From CAXXOK01 sp963675925 (lineage in GTDB: Bacteria > Bacillota > Clostridia > Christensenellales > Aristaeellaceae), in assembly GCA_963675925.2 (NCBI GenBank), contig CAXXIB010000004.1, positions 124,001 through 188,000 on the forward strand: a stretch of 64,000 nt of DNA. The letters are read 5' to 3'. Of the stretch, positions 18,836 to 26,761 are shown piece by piece. Made by a program: the position numbers and the translations under genes. The notes below the pieces were generated by a model. That model was not told the DNA's origin. It saw nothing but the letters and a program-made list of their open reading frames with translations, and did no database searches. Position 1 is the stretch's first letter. The number at the start of each line of letters is the position of its first letter.

Positions 18836-20764
18836 TTAGTAGGGCTTGTAGATGACTTCTTCCGTTTCAACATCGCGCGAATAGTCCTTTACGAAATCCC
18901 AGAACATGAATGCATATTCGGGATACAGGCAGTGAACCATTCCGTTGACATACACGTAAGCAACGCGCGGTTCGCCTTCACTGTTGCAAAGGTAGGTGGT
19001 CTTTTTCACGAACTCATCGTTCACGGTGTCTGTAACGATGTAGTCTCCACCAAAGCCGACATGGGGATAGGCGTCAAAGTCGAATGCGCCAACTTCGATA
19101 CCGTTGTTCTTGGCATAGTTTGTTATCATCATCTGCGTTCCCTCGTTGAGATTACCTTCCAAGGCATCCTGGCGGCGCCCGGCCGGGTCAAAGGAGGACA
19201 GGGACATGATGATCGGCAGCTCCGTGCTGTAGAAATTCTCTGCCTGCTCTTCAGGGAGAGCGGTGTTGGAGCCAGCAAAGGGTGCGATGGCCGCAAACAG
19301 CTTCGGGTTATAATAGCCGACGGTATAGGTGGCAGCGCCGCCCATGGAATACCCGGTGGCATAGACGCGGGAAGCATCAAGCGCCGGGTATTTTTCGAGC
19401 ATGTATTCTGCAACCGCACACAGAGCCTGTCCTTTGATCGGGGCAACCGATGAATGATCGGCAGCCACAACCGCGACACGTTCCTGACCGGCCAGTTCGA
19501 CCAGGCCAAATTCTTCCACAAATACACGGGCGTCGTCTCCGCCGCCATGGTTGGCCAGAACCAACGGAATGGTGCCTGCGGGCGCGGTGTTGTTCAGCAC
19601 TTCTTCCGGCAGATACTCGTACCACACGTCGATATATTGGCCAGCGGGAGTCGAGGGGCCGCCAAATCTGCCAGGTTGTTCCTCTGTGGTTTTAATGTCT
19701 GCAAACTGGTCGTCACCCTGATGGGAGATCAGAACGATGCCATCGGATGTCTTGTCGTTGATCAGGATATCGCGATCACACAAGGAGTAAGGAGCTTCAT
19801 CGAAGGTATAGCCGCTGTAAGGCGCGCCGCCGCTATACATCGCTTCCGGGATGACCGGAACACGCATGGCTTTGACAAACATGTCGTAGTAAGCCGCTTT
19901 GATCGCCTTGGCTACATCAACAGAATCTGTGGTTGCCGCAATCACTTTGCGCAGCGGCCAGGCCTGGTTGTAATAGGTCACCAAGCCGTCTTTGTCTTCT
20001 TTGCTGGCGTCAACGGTGTTGACTGCCTTGTACTTTTCAATAACATCAGCTTTTGCATTGACAAGGTAAACCGGCGCAAAGATAGCGGGTTTACGAACTT
20101 CCTGCATGTCGCCGCCGATCAGCAAAGATCCAGCGAGCCTTCCGATGAAATCAATTTCCGGAGCAATATAGTTATTGAAGAAGGTTGCGCCGCCATCAAT
20201 GCCGACGAAGTATTCATAACCATAGCCACCGAAATATTCTGCGTCAGAATAGGACACAGCATTACCGTCAGCATCCACGCCGCGCGTTTTTTGGGAGAGC
20301 ATAGCGGTCTGCAGTGCATAGTAAGACAGCACATCTGCCTGACCGAAGGTTTCTCCGATGGGCGTGACGAGCACGATGCTGCCGGTGGCTTCATCAATGA
20401 TATCAATCAAGCCAGCGTCCGTCAGGTAAGCAAGCGCAGCATCCTTGGTATCAAAGCGCTGCTCTGCATACACAAAGATGTTGGTATTCAGGCGAGCTGC
20501 CGCGCGACCAGCATATAGGTTCGCCGAGCGATATACGAACGTTGTGCCTTCAGGATAGTCATCCAGTGCCGGATGGCCCACGAACGTACTGCTTTCATTT
20601 TCGACAATGTTTTGTACCACTGCAGGTGAATTTGCATGCGCTTCCTGCAGCGTTTCAAATGTTGCTTCGTTACCGAGTTCCCCGGTAAAGTTAAATGCCA
20701 ATGCACCGCTGATAGACGTGATAATCATCACAAACACGATAAGACATGTAATCTGTTTTTTCAT
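18836..20764 (-). CDS. Secreted CE1/PHB-depolymerase-like esterase, array copy 6
   Basis: This 642-residue paralogue faces the others. The ATG at 20764 has AAAAGGAGAAC upstream, and the signal peptide ends near GALA-FNFT. The C-terminal hydrolase domain has ANHGGGDDA, nucleophile Ser473 in GYSMGGAAT, an acid candidate in LSSFD and the His in GMVHCLYPEYA. The N-terminal half has GIDGGATFFNNY with Asp190 in the degenerate motif. The region between the halves resembles copies 2 and 4 (GGAPYSGYTFDEAPYSLCDRD). It ends VIYKPY, slightly shorter than its relatives. Its own terminator and opposite orientation show independent transcription. Confidence 0.82.
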   Translation of the reverse strand: MKKQITCLIVFVMIITSISGALAFNFTGELGNEATFETLQEAHANSPAVVQNIVENESSTFVGHPALDDYPEGTTFVYRSANLYAGRAAARLNTNIFVYAEQRFDTKDAALAYLTDAGLIDIIDEATGSIVLVTPIGETFGQADVLSYYALQTAMLSQKTRGVDADGNAVSYSDAEYFGGYGYEYFVGIDGGATFFNNYIAPEIDFIGRLAGSLLIGGDMQEVRKPAIFAPVYLVNAKADVIEKYKAVNTVDASKEDKDGLVTYYNQAWPLRKVIAATTDSVDVAKAIKAAYYDMFVKAMRVPVIPEAMYSGGAPYSGYTFDEAPYSLCDRDILINDKTSDGIVLISHQGDDQFADIKTTEEQPGRFGGPSTPAGQYIDVWYEYLPEEVLNNTAPAGTIPLVLANHGGGDDARVFVEEFGLVELAGQERVAVVAADHSSVAPIKGQALCAVAEYMLEKYPALDASRVYATGYSMGGAATYTVGYYNPKLFAAIAPFAGSNTALPEEQAENFYSTELPIIMSLSSFDPAGRRQDALEGNLNEGTQMMITNYAKNNGIEVGAFDFDAYPHVGFGGDYIVTDTVNDEFVKKTTYLCNSEGEPRVAYVYVNGMVHCLYPEYAFMFWDFVKDYSRDVETEEVIYKPY

Positions 20765-21371
20765 GAAGTTCTCCTTTTCATTTTGGTTCTCACATTCATG
20801 TGCAACGCTTCATAGATCTGTTTGTTGGAACCTGATTAACCACTTCCTTCCCGTGCACACCCGTCAGGCAATCAATATCATTTGCATTTTGACGGTTGTC
20901 ACAATTCCAACAATGCACCAGACAACCAGACAGAAAAACATCATCTATTCTTGGTTATCCGATCGTACGTTTTGTCTTAAGTATATAGAAACTATTCCGT
21001 GCATTAAATATACTTGTTTACGATTTAACGCTGATATTTTACGGTTTTCTTCTGCTATTGTTTCTTGTGATAGAAGTATAGTTCTCACAAGCTTGTTGGT
21101 CAGCCATAATATTGTACAAGGCAGTAAAGTGAGGCAAAAACCAACAAGCGATCTGTACTGCCCAACATGCACGGCGTTGGCTGATAGCATACTTCTTGTG
21201 CAGCTTCCTCATAGCGTTGGTCACTCTGTTTCTGTGTCCCTGATACGGGTCTTGACCAACACTCCGTCATTGTTGCCTAGAATAAACGATACTAAAAGGC
21301 GAGTCCGTTGTAGATATATGGAAGCTTTAGGTCTCTATTGCTATAGCGTCAACTCACTATCGCTTATATTA
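20765..21371. other. AT-rich intergenic region
   Basis: Roughly 600 bases upstream of the minus-strand esterase hold no supportable gene. It marks the change from the GC-rich esterase array to the AT-rich segment, and the tRNA-Pro fragment follows immediately. Confidence 0.5.
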
Positions 21372-21452
21372 CAACAAGACACCGTTCCTCTACGGAACGG
21401 TGTTTTGTATCATCAATGGGGTACGATTGTGGTCGAGGTGACAGGATTTGAA
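21372..21452 (-). repeat. Truncated copy of tRNA-Pro 3' end plus its terminator (left repeat)
   Basis: This 81-base block aligns without gaps to 46673-46753. It holds a terminator-like hairpin (ACACCGTTCC / GGAACGGTGT then TTTTGT) and then, exactly matching, the last 23 bases of the tRNA-Pro(CGG) gene including its encoded CCA. The match stops inside the T-arm. The hairpin arms are conserved but the loops differ (TCTAC against GAACA). This is the layout expected of the distal attachment-site copy left when an element inserts at a tRNA 3' end. It cannot encode a tRNA. Confidence 0.8.
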
Positions 21453-21586
21453 TAGACGCAGATAGCTATTTTGCTAGTAATCAAGAATATCTAAAATGGC
21501 TCAACCCCTTATATTAAAACGCTTTATCCGATATTGCGGATGCACATCACCAGTCCGTATCAAGCCCAACTGCGGTATTTGTACAC

Positions 21587-22042
21587 CTAAATTCTATGTG
21601 TCATATTAAGCAGTTCTCGAATTCTGTCTGCAGATTGGTGATTTTCACGGTTTTGTTCATGAGTTTCGTGTGTGTTATATGCACAGAAAAACGAATTTGA
21701 CAAACCCATTAATTCATGTGATGCATCAAGTAGTTTTTCTTTAGGCGGGATGAGTGGTTTTAGCCAAAATAAAGTCTCAACAAAACCATGCAATTTTGCT
21801 GCGAGAATCCTAAATTCATCAGAAGCATGTTTATGCGATTTAATGGCCATCTCTTGATCGTCCGCTAGATCAATTGTATTTGAGTACAAATTTGCATAGT
21901 ATACCAAGCTATATGATATTTCTGATTTAATCTGTTTATACTGCTCTAGCGGTTTTAACCATATTTCATGAGCTATTTCACCAAGGATATACACAGAAAC
22001 ACCACAAAATATAGTTATTACTATTGTCAATAAGCTTTCCAA
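21587..22042 (-). CDS. Small membrane-anchored protein of unknown function
   Basis: This 151-residue product from an AT-rich stretch has one N-terminal hydrophobic segment (about residues 4-23, LLTIVITIFCGVSVYILGEI) followed by a hydrophilic, helical cytoplasmic-looking part rich in His, Glu and Lys. I recognise no family. The base composition differs strongly from the esterase array and fits recent acquisition. The start at 22042 has AAGGATTG before it as a weak ribosome binding site. It may be a real gene or cargo of the putative island. Confidence 0.6.
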   Translation of the reverse strand: MESLLTIVITIFCGVSVYILGEIAHEIWLKPLEQYKQIKSEISYSLVYYANLYSNTIDLADDQEMAIKSHKHASDEFRILAAKLHGFVETLFWLKPLIPPKEKLLDASHELMGLSNSFFCAYNTHETHEQNRENHQSADRIRELLNMTHRI

Positions 22043-22185
22043 TCCTTATACACCCTCCATCGCGTTAGTATACAATGCTTTGCAAACAATTAATTAACTT
22101 GCATTCTACAACAAATTAAAGGAGTAGCTATTATATTGATAGAATTATACACTACAACAATTAATGATACAAAGAGTAGTCTATA

Positions 22186-22404
22186 ATGCTATTATATGAG
22201 AAATGCGTCAAGTGCAAGCGACTTTTTGAATACAATGAAATGATATGCCCTTTTTGTCAAATTCCCAGAGCCCGTCATTCTAATTACTGCAAAAATCAAA
22301 ACTGTTCTACAAATGGAAAAATCATTAATGATCAGCTAATGGTCTGTCCTGTTTGTGGAGAGAAAACGAAAACAGGGGTAGAAATAGAAGAATTACTGGA
22401 ATAG
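22186..22404 (+). CDS. Small double zinc-ribbon protein
   Basis: This 72-residue protein is built almost entirely from four metal-binding knuckles: CVKC (residues 7-10), CPFC (21-24), a CKNQNC-type pair (35-40) and CPVC (54-57). Two treble-clef or rubredoxin-like zinc ribbons are therefore likely. There is no catalytic domain, so a protein-protein or nucleic-acid contact role is probable but unproven. No strong ribosome binding site precedes the ATG. It is divergent from the membrane-protein gene on its left and of similar AT-rich composition. Confidence 0.6.
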   Translation: MLLYEKCVKCKRLFEYNEMICPFCQIPRARHSNYCKNQNCSTNGKIINDQLMVCPVCGEKTKTGVEIEELLE

Positions 22405-22894
22405 TATCGCTTATAAATACTAATACTTTATCTTGTTAAATCCCCAAACATTGTACTGCATGAGCTCACTATTCTATGAATTGCTTTAAATATTCCAAAT
22501 GATACACTTTTGTATCAAACGAACGATTGTGAACATCATCCCTGAATGCCGTATTTGCTTTAGAAACTATACCACCGTGTGCACTGATCCAATCCGTGAG
22601 TTTTATTAAGCGGTAGCAGTGCCTATTTAAGCTGCTTAAATGCCCTCCGACGATCGGCGGTTACTTCTATGGTACGGCACGCCTTTCTCCTGGGCGATGT
22701 TGGCCAGGCTCTCTCCCTATCAGGTCATACCGTGTCATCACCTCTCGGAGCACTTCCGGCAGCCCGTCATGTTCCCAATAGGCATCCACAAGTTCGACAT
22801 GCTCAATCACACCAGGTGTTTCGACCGCTTCATCAATGATGAAAGCGTCCTACTAAACGGTAGCGGCTATGAACGCTTTTTAGATTTCCTCGTC
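22405..22894. other. Intergenic stretch with a possible decayed coding fragment
   Basis: No intact gene is seen in these 490 bases. On the minus strand around 22675-22855 one frame reads DAFIIDEAVETPGVIEHVELVDAY and onward for about 60 codons between stops, then a different frame continues with LANIAQEKGVPYHRSNRR to about 22640. The composition looks like real protein, which suggests a frameshifted remnant. I cannot name the family. Confidence 0.3.
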
Positions 22895-23650
22895 TCAAGG
22901 CCCACAACCGTTGATCCTGTTTTGCCAATGATTATCAATACTCTTATTCCACTCATTCACATAGGCGTCATAAGGAATAAGTGGTTTTTCAAGCGCTATC
23001 CTTGTTTCCTCACTGAGCTTTAAGGATTGGGCAAGCTCATTTCCCGCTTTTCTCAATAACTTTTTATAGTCATCGATGATAGGCTTCAATGCAGGCACAT
23101 CCAGCCTGATCAGTGGGCCTTCACCTCTGTAAATCTCTGCAATCAGTTCCGTATGAATGTTTCTGGCCATTCTTGAAAACAAAAGAGATATCGCTTGAAA
23201 ATGACTTTGCTCGGGAAAAGCCGCATTGCTTACCGCAACCAATTTAGGCACTTTATAGAATGAATTTGAAAAACCAGGTTTATCTACATGCCTATATTCG
23301 CCATATTCATCCTTACCCACATGAGGCGCTACAAAGGATAAAGTCCTGTCAAAAAACACCTTCATCAGGCCTGAAACATTGTCAAAAAAAAGAGGCGTCG
23401 CATAAATAACAATATCTGATTGCCTGAACTGATCCATCAACTCCGCCATATCATCTTTGATACTGCATTCATTCAGTTTGATGTTAAGACAGTGTCCACA
23501 AGCAGTGCAATGACTTATACGTTTCTCCTTTAGAAAATAATTCCCTACTTGCGCACCAGCATCAGACGCACCTGCAAGAATCTCTTCAACCATTTTATGC
23601 GTTGCGCTGTCCTTCCCTGCCGGGCTGCCATTAAATGCTGTTATCTTCAT
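22895..23650 (-). CDS. Flavodoxin-fold iron-sulfur flavoprotein / NAD(P)H-dependent oxidoreductase
   Basis: This 251-residue protein of the NADPH-dependent FMN reductase / iron-sulfur flavoprotein group begins MKITAFNGSPAGKDSATHKM, the FMN phosphate-binding start of the family. It carries a compact cysteine cluster Cys48-x2-Cys51-x2-Cys54-x7-Cys62, which fits a 4Fe-4S site. The block IYATPLFFDNVSGLMKVFFDRT is the usual flavodoxin-fold segment. I chose the start at 23650 for its match to the family. A further ATG lies at 23662. It overlaps the end of the padR-like gene, so the regulator and oxidoreductase are co-expressed. A role in redox or xenobiotic response is an inference from that pairing. 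Confidence 0.82.
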   Translation of the reverse strand: MKITAFNGSPAGKDSATHKMVEEILAGASDAGAQVGNYFLKEKRISHCTACGHCLNIKLNECSIKDDMAELMDQFRQSDIVIYATPLFFDNVSGLMKVFFDRTLSFVAPHVGKDEYGEYRHVDKPGFSNSFYKVPKLVAVSNAAFPEQSHFQAISLLFSRMARNIHTELIAEIYRGEGPLIRLDVPALKPIIDDYKKLLRKAGNELAQSLKLSEETRIALEKPLIPYDAYVNEWNKSIDNHWQNRINGCGP

Positions 23651-24230
23651 TGCTACTATCATCCTTGCTGTCGTAATCGTATGATTTTACTAATGCAATG
23701 CTTTCGTCACACCACATAATTTTCGCCTTCATATCCAAAATGCCATACCTAACCGTGGTATACCAAAATAGCAGGCCTTTTTCCCTTGTCGTTTCATCAG
23801 TTAAATCACGCTTCATATTTCGTTCGTAGCGTTCATATTGCGCTAATACTGATTTACAAAACTCTTTTGATTCATTCAATCGATTCACTACTGACCTAGC
23901 TGGTATATCCTTAGAGAAAAACATTTTGAGCAAGAATTCAAGCCTTTCCTGTGGCACCTCAGAAGGTAGGCCAAGCCATTCAATATACCGTTGCCTTCCT
24001 AATGCAGTAATCCTATAAACATTTCGTAGCTTGCCTTCACTCATCTCAATTTCTTTTTCTGCAAAGCCGTCATCTTTAAGCTGTTCCAGAACAGAATAAA
24101 TATGACTGTAATTTTCTTTCCAGAAATGTGATATGGTGCTATCACAGAATTTTTTAATATCATATCCTGACGCCGGTTTCAAATTCAATACGCCCAGTAG
24201 TGCGAATTTCGTCTTGTTTTCCTTTGCCAT
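23631..24230 (-). CDS. PadR-family transcriptional regulator
   Basis: The 199-residue protein has an N-terminal winged helix (about residues 1-85: FALLGVLNLKPASGYDIKKF, IYSVLEQLKDDGF, YRITALGRQRYIEWL) and a helical C-terminal dimerisation domain of the Vir_act_alpha_C type. The ATG at 24230 lies six bases after GGAAGGG, and an adjacent in-frame TTG at 24233 is less likely. It overlaps the flavoprotein gene by about 20 bases. PadR proteins usually repress their own operon and respond to small aromatic or toxic molecules. No operator could be identified. Confidence 0.88.
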   Translation of the reverse strand: MAKENKTKFALLGVLNLKPASGYDIKKFCDSTISHFWKENYSHIYSVLEQLKDDGFAEKEIEMSEGKLRNVYRITALGRQRYIEWLGLPSEVPQERLEFLLKMFFSKDIPARSVVNRLNESKEFCKSVLAQYERYERNMKRDLTDETTREKGLLFWYTTVRYGILDMKAKIMWCDESIALVKSYDYDSKDDSSNEDNSI

Positions 24231-24712
24231 CAAGTACCCTTCCTTGCCTTTAATATGCCAGTAAGTAATATATCACTCTGTTATATTAAAATCAAGCTTT
24301 TTAAACACCCTCCAGCATTATCGTCTGACCCCATATTAAACACACCGAAGCAATGTGTATCCTGGAAGCGATATAGCGCCGAAGGAAGGCAGCGAAGATG
24401 GAGCGAGTCCATTAACACAGCGAATCTTTTCATCGCAAGCTGCGAAAGATCAAGGTGCTCTGTGGCTGGCGGAACTGTGACCGTTTCCAGCGGAACCTAC
24501 AAGGTGATACCATATGGTGCGATTGGATATGGGTTGGAGTGTCCGACAGCATCGATCACGAAGACGAAATAGTTCGTTTATGAATCAGACCAAATGAAAA
24601 CTGCACCCAGCTTTTATATGGATGCAGGTTTTGCAATGTAGTTTAACTGCGCGAATGAAATATTGCTATTCTTCTGCTGCGCTCAAGAACAGAATGAGTG
24701 AAGTTAAATACT
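24231..24712. other. Intergenic region, no gene recognised
   Basis: The first 60 bases should contain the promoter of the padR-flavoprotein operon (AT-rich, GTAATATATC). The rest (about 24310-24600) is GC-richer, with several broken frames on the plus strand that do not resemble a known family. It may be degenerate sequence next to the broken glf gene. Confidence 0.4.
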
Positions 24713-25029
24713 TTATAAGCGTATTCCTCGCTTGAGCAAGTAACCTTTCTCAAGCGTTTCGTAAATTTCCAGACCGCCCATGGAGATCGCTTGCTCCTCT
24801 AGGTTGTTCGGCTCCTCTTTGATCTCGCTGCGCTGGCGATCAATGATTGCCTTGGCCTCATCCGGCGTGGTAACGCCCCACATCTCGTAAAATGTGTTCA
24901 TATTAAAGGGCAGGTGGTACAGCTTGTACCCATACCTGGCTAAAGGCTCGTTGGTGAAGGGAGCAAAGTTGACAAAACAGCTCCGGTCAGCCCAGCGCCG
25001 ACAACCAGCCAATCAAACTGCATCTCCAT
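24713..25029 (-). pseudogene. glf: UDP-galactopyranose mutase remnant
   Basis: On the minus strand the ATG at 25029 starts MEMQFDWLVVGAGLTGAVL, the FAD-binding N-terminus of Glf. That frame stops soon after. A different frame then reads APFTNEPLARYG, LYHLPFNMNTFYEMWGV, TPDEAKAIIDRQ and NLEEQAIS, which is the conserved middle of Glf, and it loses similarity after EKGY before stopping at 24713. A full Glf is about 370-390 residues, so roughly 130-180 internal residues and the whole C-terminal part are missing. The gene follows a GtrA and a glycosyltransferase gene in the same direction, consistent with a former galactofuranose-glycan operon. Confidence 0.8.
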
Positions 25030-25046
25030 GTTCCTTAATTCGCCGG

Positions 25047-26063
25047 TTAATTAAAGCCGAAAATTTTATTGCTTATGCGATAGCAGCTGATCTGCACCCT
25101 ACGCCCGACCCGTCCGTTTAAATGCAACGCACGCCCCATCAAACTGCGGTTAAGCTGGCGGTAGAGCTTGGGATCACGCGTTTTGATATATGCCCATATT
25201 TCGTTTTTCTTGCTCAAATTGGCCTTTGTGCCGGATATGATGAGCAAAATGGACGATACGGTGGTAATGATCTCGATATACTTTTTCATATACCGCCGCA
25301 GCTGCAGGTTTTCAATGGTTTGCAAATCGTAACTGTCTATCACCAGGCGGTTGACATACAATACCTGATCGATCCGGGAAATCATAATGTCTTCCCGCAC
25401 GGATTGATCTTCCCTGCCAATAAAATAATGGTAGAAGTTCACATTCAGATACCGAATGCGACTGACATAGGGCAACGGGATATAGACATAGAGTTCATCC
25501 ACATAAAAGGTGTGTTTTGGCAGCTGCATTCCGCAGTCGTGCAAAAGCTGGGTACGGTAGATCACCGAGTGCATGAGCAGATATTTACCCAAGCGGAAAT
25601 GGCGGGTTTCTTCCCAGGAAAACACCCGGTTCTCCGGCAAGGCCCCGTGATAGCTCATCACATGCTTGCGCTTAGCGCCAACCTTATCGTAGATGTAGTT
25701 GCTGACAAGCATATCAATGCGGGTATCCGGCTGCTCACAGCGTTTCAGCGTCTCAAGCACCTTACCGTAAGCGTCTGCGTCAACCCAGTCGTCGGCATCC
25801 ACCACTTTGAAATACAAGCCTGATGCCGCTTGCAGCCCGGCCATGACCGCATCCCCATGGCCACCGTTTTGCTTATGGACGACCCGTATCATTTGCGGGT
25901 AGCTTTGTTGGTATTCTTCAGCAATGAAAGCCGTGCCATCGGTTGAGCCATCGTTGACGATAAGAATCTCAACCTGCTCACCACCCGGTAAAAGTGACTC
26001 AACAGCCTTACGCATATAATTCTCGGCATTATAGCAGGGAATGACAATCGACACAAGCTTCAC
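25047..26063 (-). CDS. Family 2 glycosyltransferase
   Basis: This 338-residue GT-A-fold enzyme has the N-terminal nucleotide-sugar domain: SIVIPCYNAENYMRKAVESL at the start, ILIVNDGSTDGT near residue 35, KQNGGHGDAVMAG near 66, and the metal-binding motif VVDADDW near 90. The C-terminal part is helical and moderately hydrophobic, with no clear membrane anchor. It probably transfers a sugar from a nucleotide or polyprenyl donor to a surface glycan. It lies 36 bases downstream of a GtrA-like flippase gene, a common pair, and just upstream of the glf remnant. Confidence 0.87.
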   Translation of the reverse strand: MKLVSIVIPCYNAENYMRKAVESLLPGGEQVEILIVNDGSTDGTAFIAEEYQQSYPQMIRVVHKQNGGHGDAVMAGLQAASGLYFKVVDADDWVDADAYGKVLETLKRCEQPDTRIDMLVSNYIYDKVGAKRKHVMSYHGALPENRVFSWEETRHFRLGKYLLMHSVIYRTQLLHDCGMQLPKHTFYVDELYVYIPLPYVSRIRYLNVNFYHYFIGREDQSVREDIMISRIDQVLYVNRLVIDSYDLQTIENLQLRRYMKKYIEIITTVSSILLIISGTKANLSKKNEIWAYIKTRDPKLYRQLNRSLMGRALHLNGRVGRRVQISCYRISNKIFGFN

Positions 26064-26099
26064 AAAACCATCTCCAGTGCGGTTCAGGCGTATTGCACG

Positions 26100-26711
26100 T
26101 TATGCAGCCGTTTGTGTATTCTTTTTAGCTTCGCCTTCAGGAAAAATCACCTTGAAAACGAAGAAGAAGATAACCATGGATACGCCGCCCGTAATGAACG
26201 TAACCAGGATATTATACACAGCAGGAGTTACATAGGCCGCAGCGATAGGCATCCACAGGTTGTTAAAGGCGTTACAAACCACGGAAATCCCAGCCCAAGC
26301 GATGACATACCACATGGCCTGGTACCCAACATTGCCGTGGCTTTTAAAGGTAATGTTGCGCTGCAGCGGAAAGTTGATGCATTGGGCCAAAAAAGTACCA
26401 ATTTCATAGGCAAGAAAATAACCCAAGCCACCACCAATTATGACCTCACCGGCTTCATTATGCAATACCTCGGTTCCCAGCAGCGACCAACGGAAATCCA
26501 CGCCAAATAAACTGACCTGCTTTGGCAGCAAAAACCATTCCCTGCCCGCCAGTTCCAACCCGAACCATGCCGGTAAAAATGTGAATATCAAGTATTGCAG
26601 CACCGTGACACCCATAGAGAACACCCAGAAAAAGAACAGTTGGTACAGCAATTTGGCTGCCTTTGGATGCCGATCCGAAAACGAAGTCCACTTCCCGCTT
26701 AGTTTATTCAT
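26100..26711 (-). CDS. GtrA-family membrane protein
   Basis: The 203-residue protein has four predicted membrane segments (around residues 20-45, 75-100, 120-145 and 165-190) and the family-typical sequence FLAQCINFPLQRNITFKSHGNVGYQAMWYV. GtrA proteins help move polyprenyl-linked sugars across the membrane and usually act with a family 2 glycosyltransferase, which follows here. The C-terminus is basic (GEAKKNTQ). The stop codon is at 26100. Confidence 0.85.
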   Translation of the reverse strand: MNKLSGKWTSFSDRHPKAAKLLYQLFFFWVFSMGVTVLQYLIFTFLPAWFGLELAGREWFLLPKQVSLFGVDFRWSLLGTEVLHNEAGEVIIGGGLGYFLAYEIGTFLAQCINFPLQRNITFKSHGNVGYQAMWYVIAWAGISVVCNAFNNLWMPIAAAYVTPAVYNILVTFITGGVSMVIFFFVFKVIFPEGEAKKNTQTAA

Positions 26712-26761
26712 AACGCTTTACTCCTTTGATGTTGTTGCCATGTATGCCGATAACAGCATAG

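Noticed and set aside
21372..21452. A complete second tRNA gene at the left repeat
   Set aside because: Only the 3' acceptor strand and part of the T-arm are present. The anticodon and 5' acceptor strand cannot be found.
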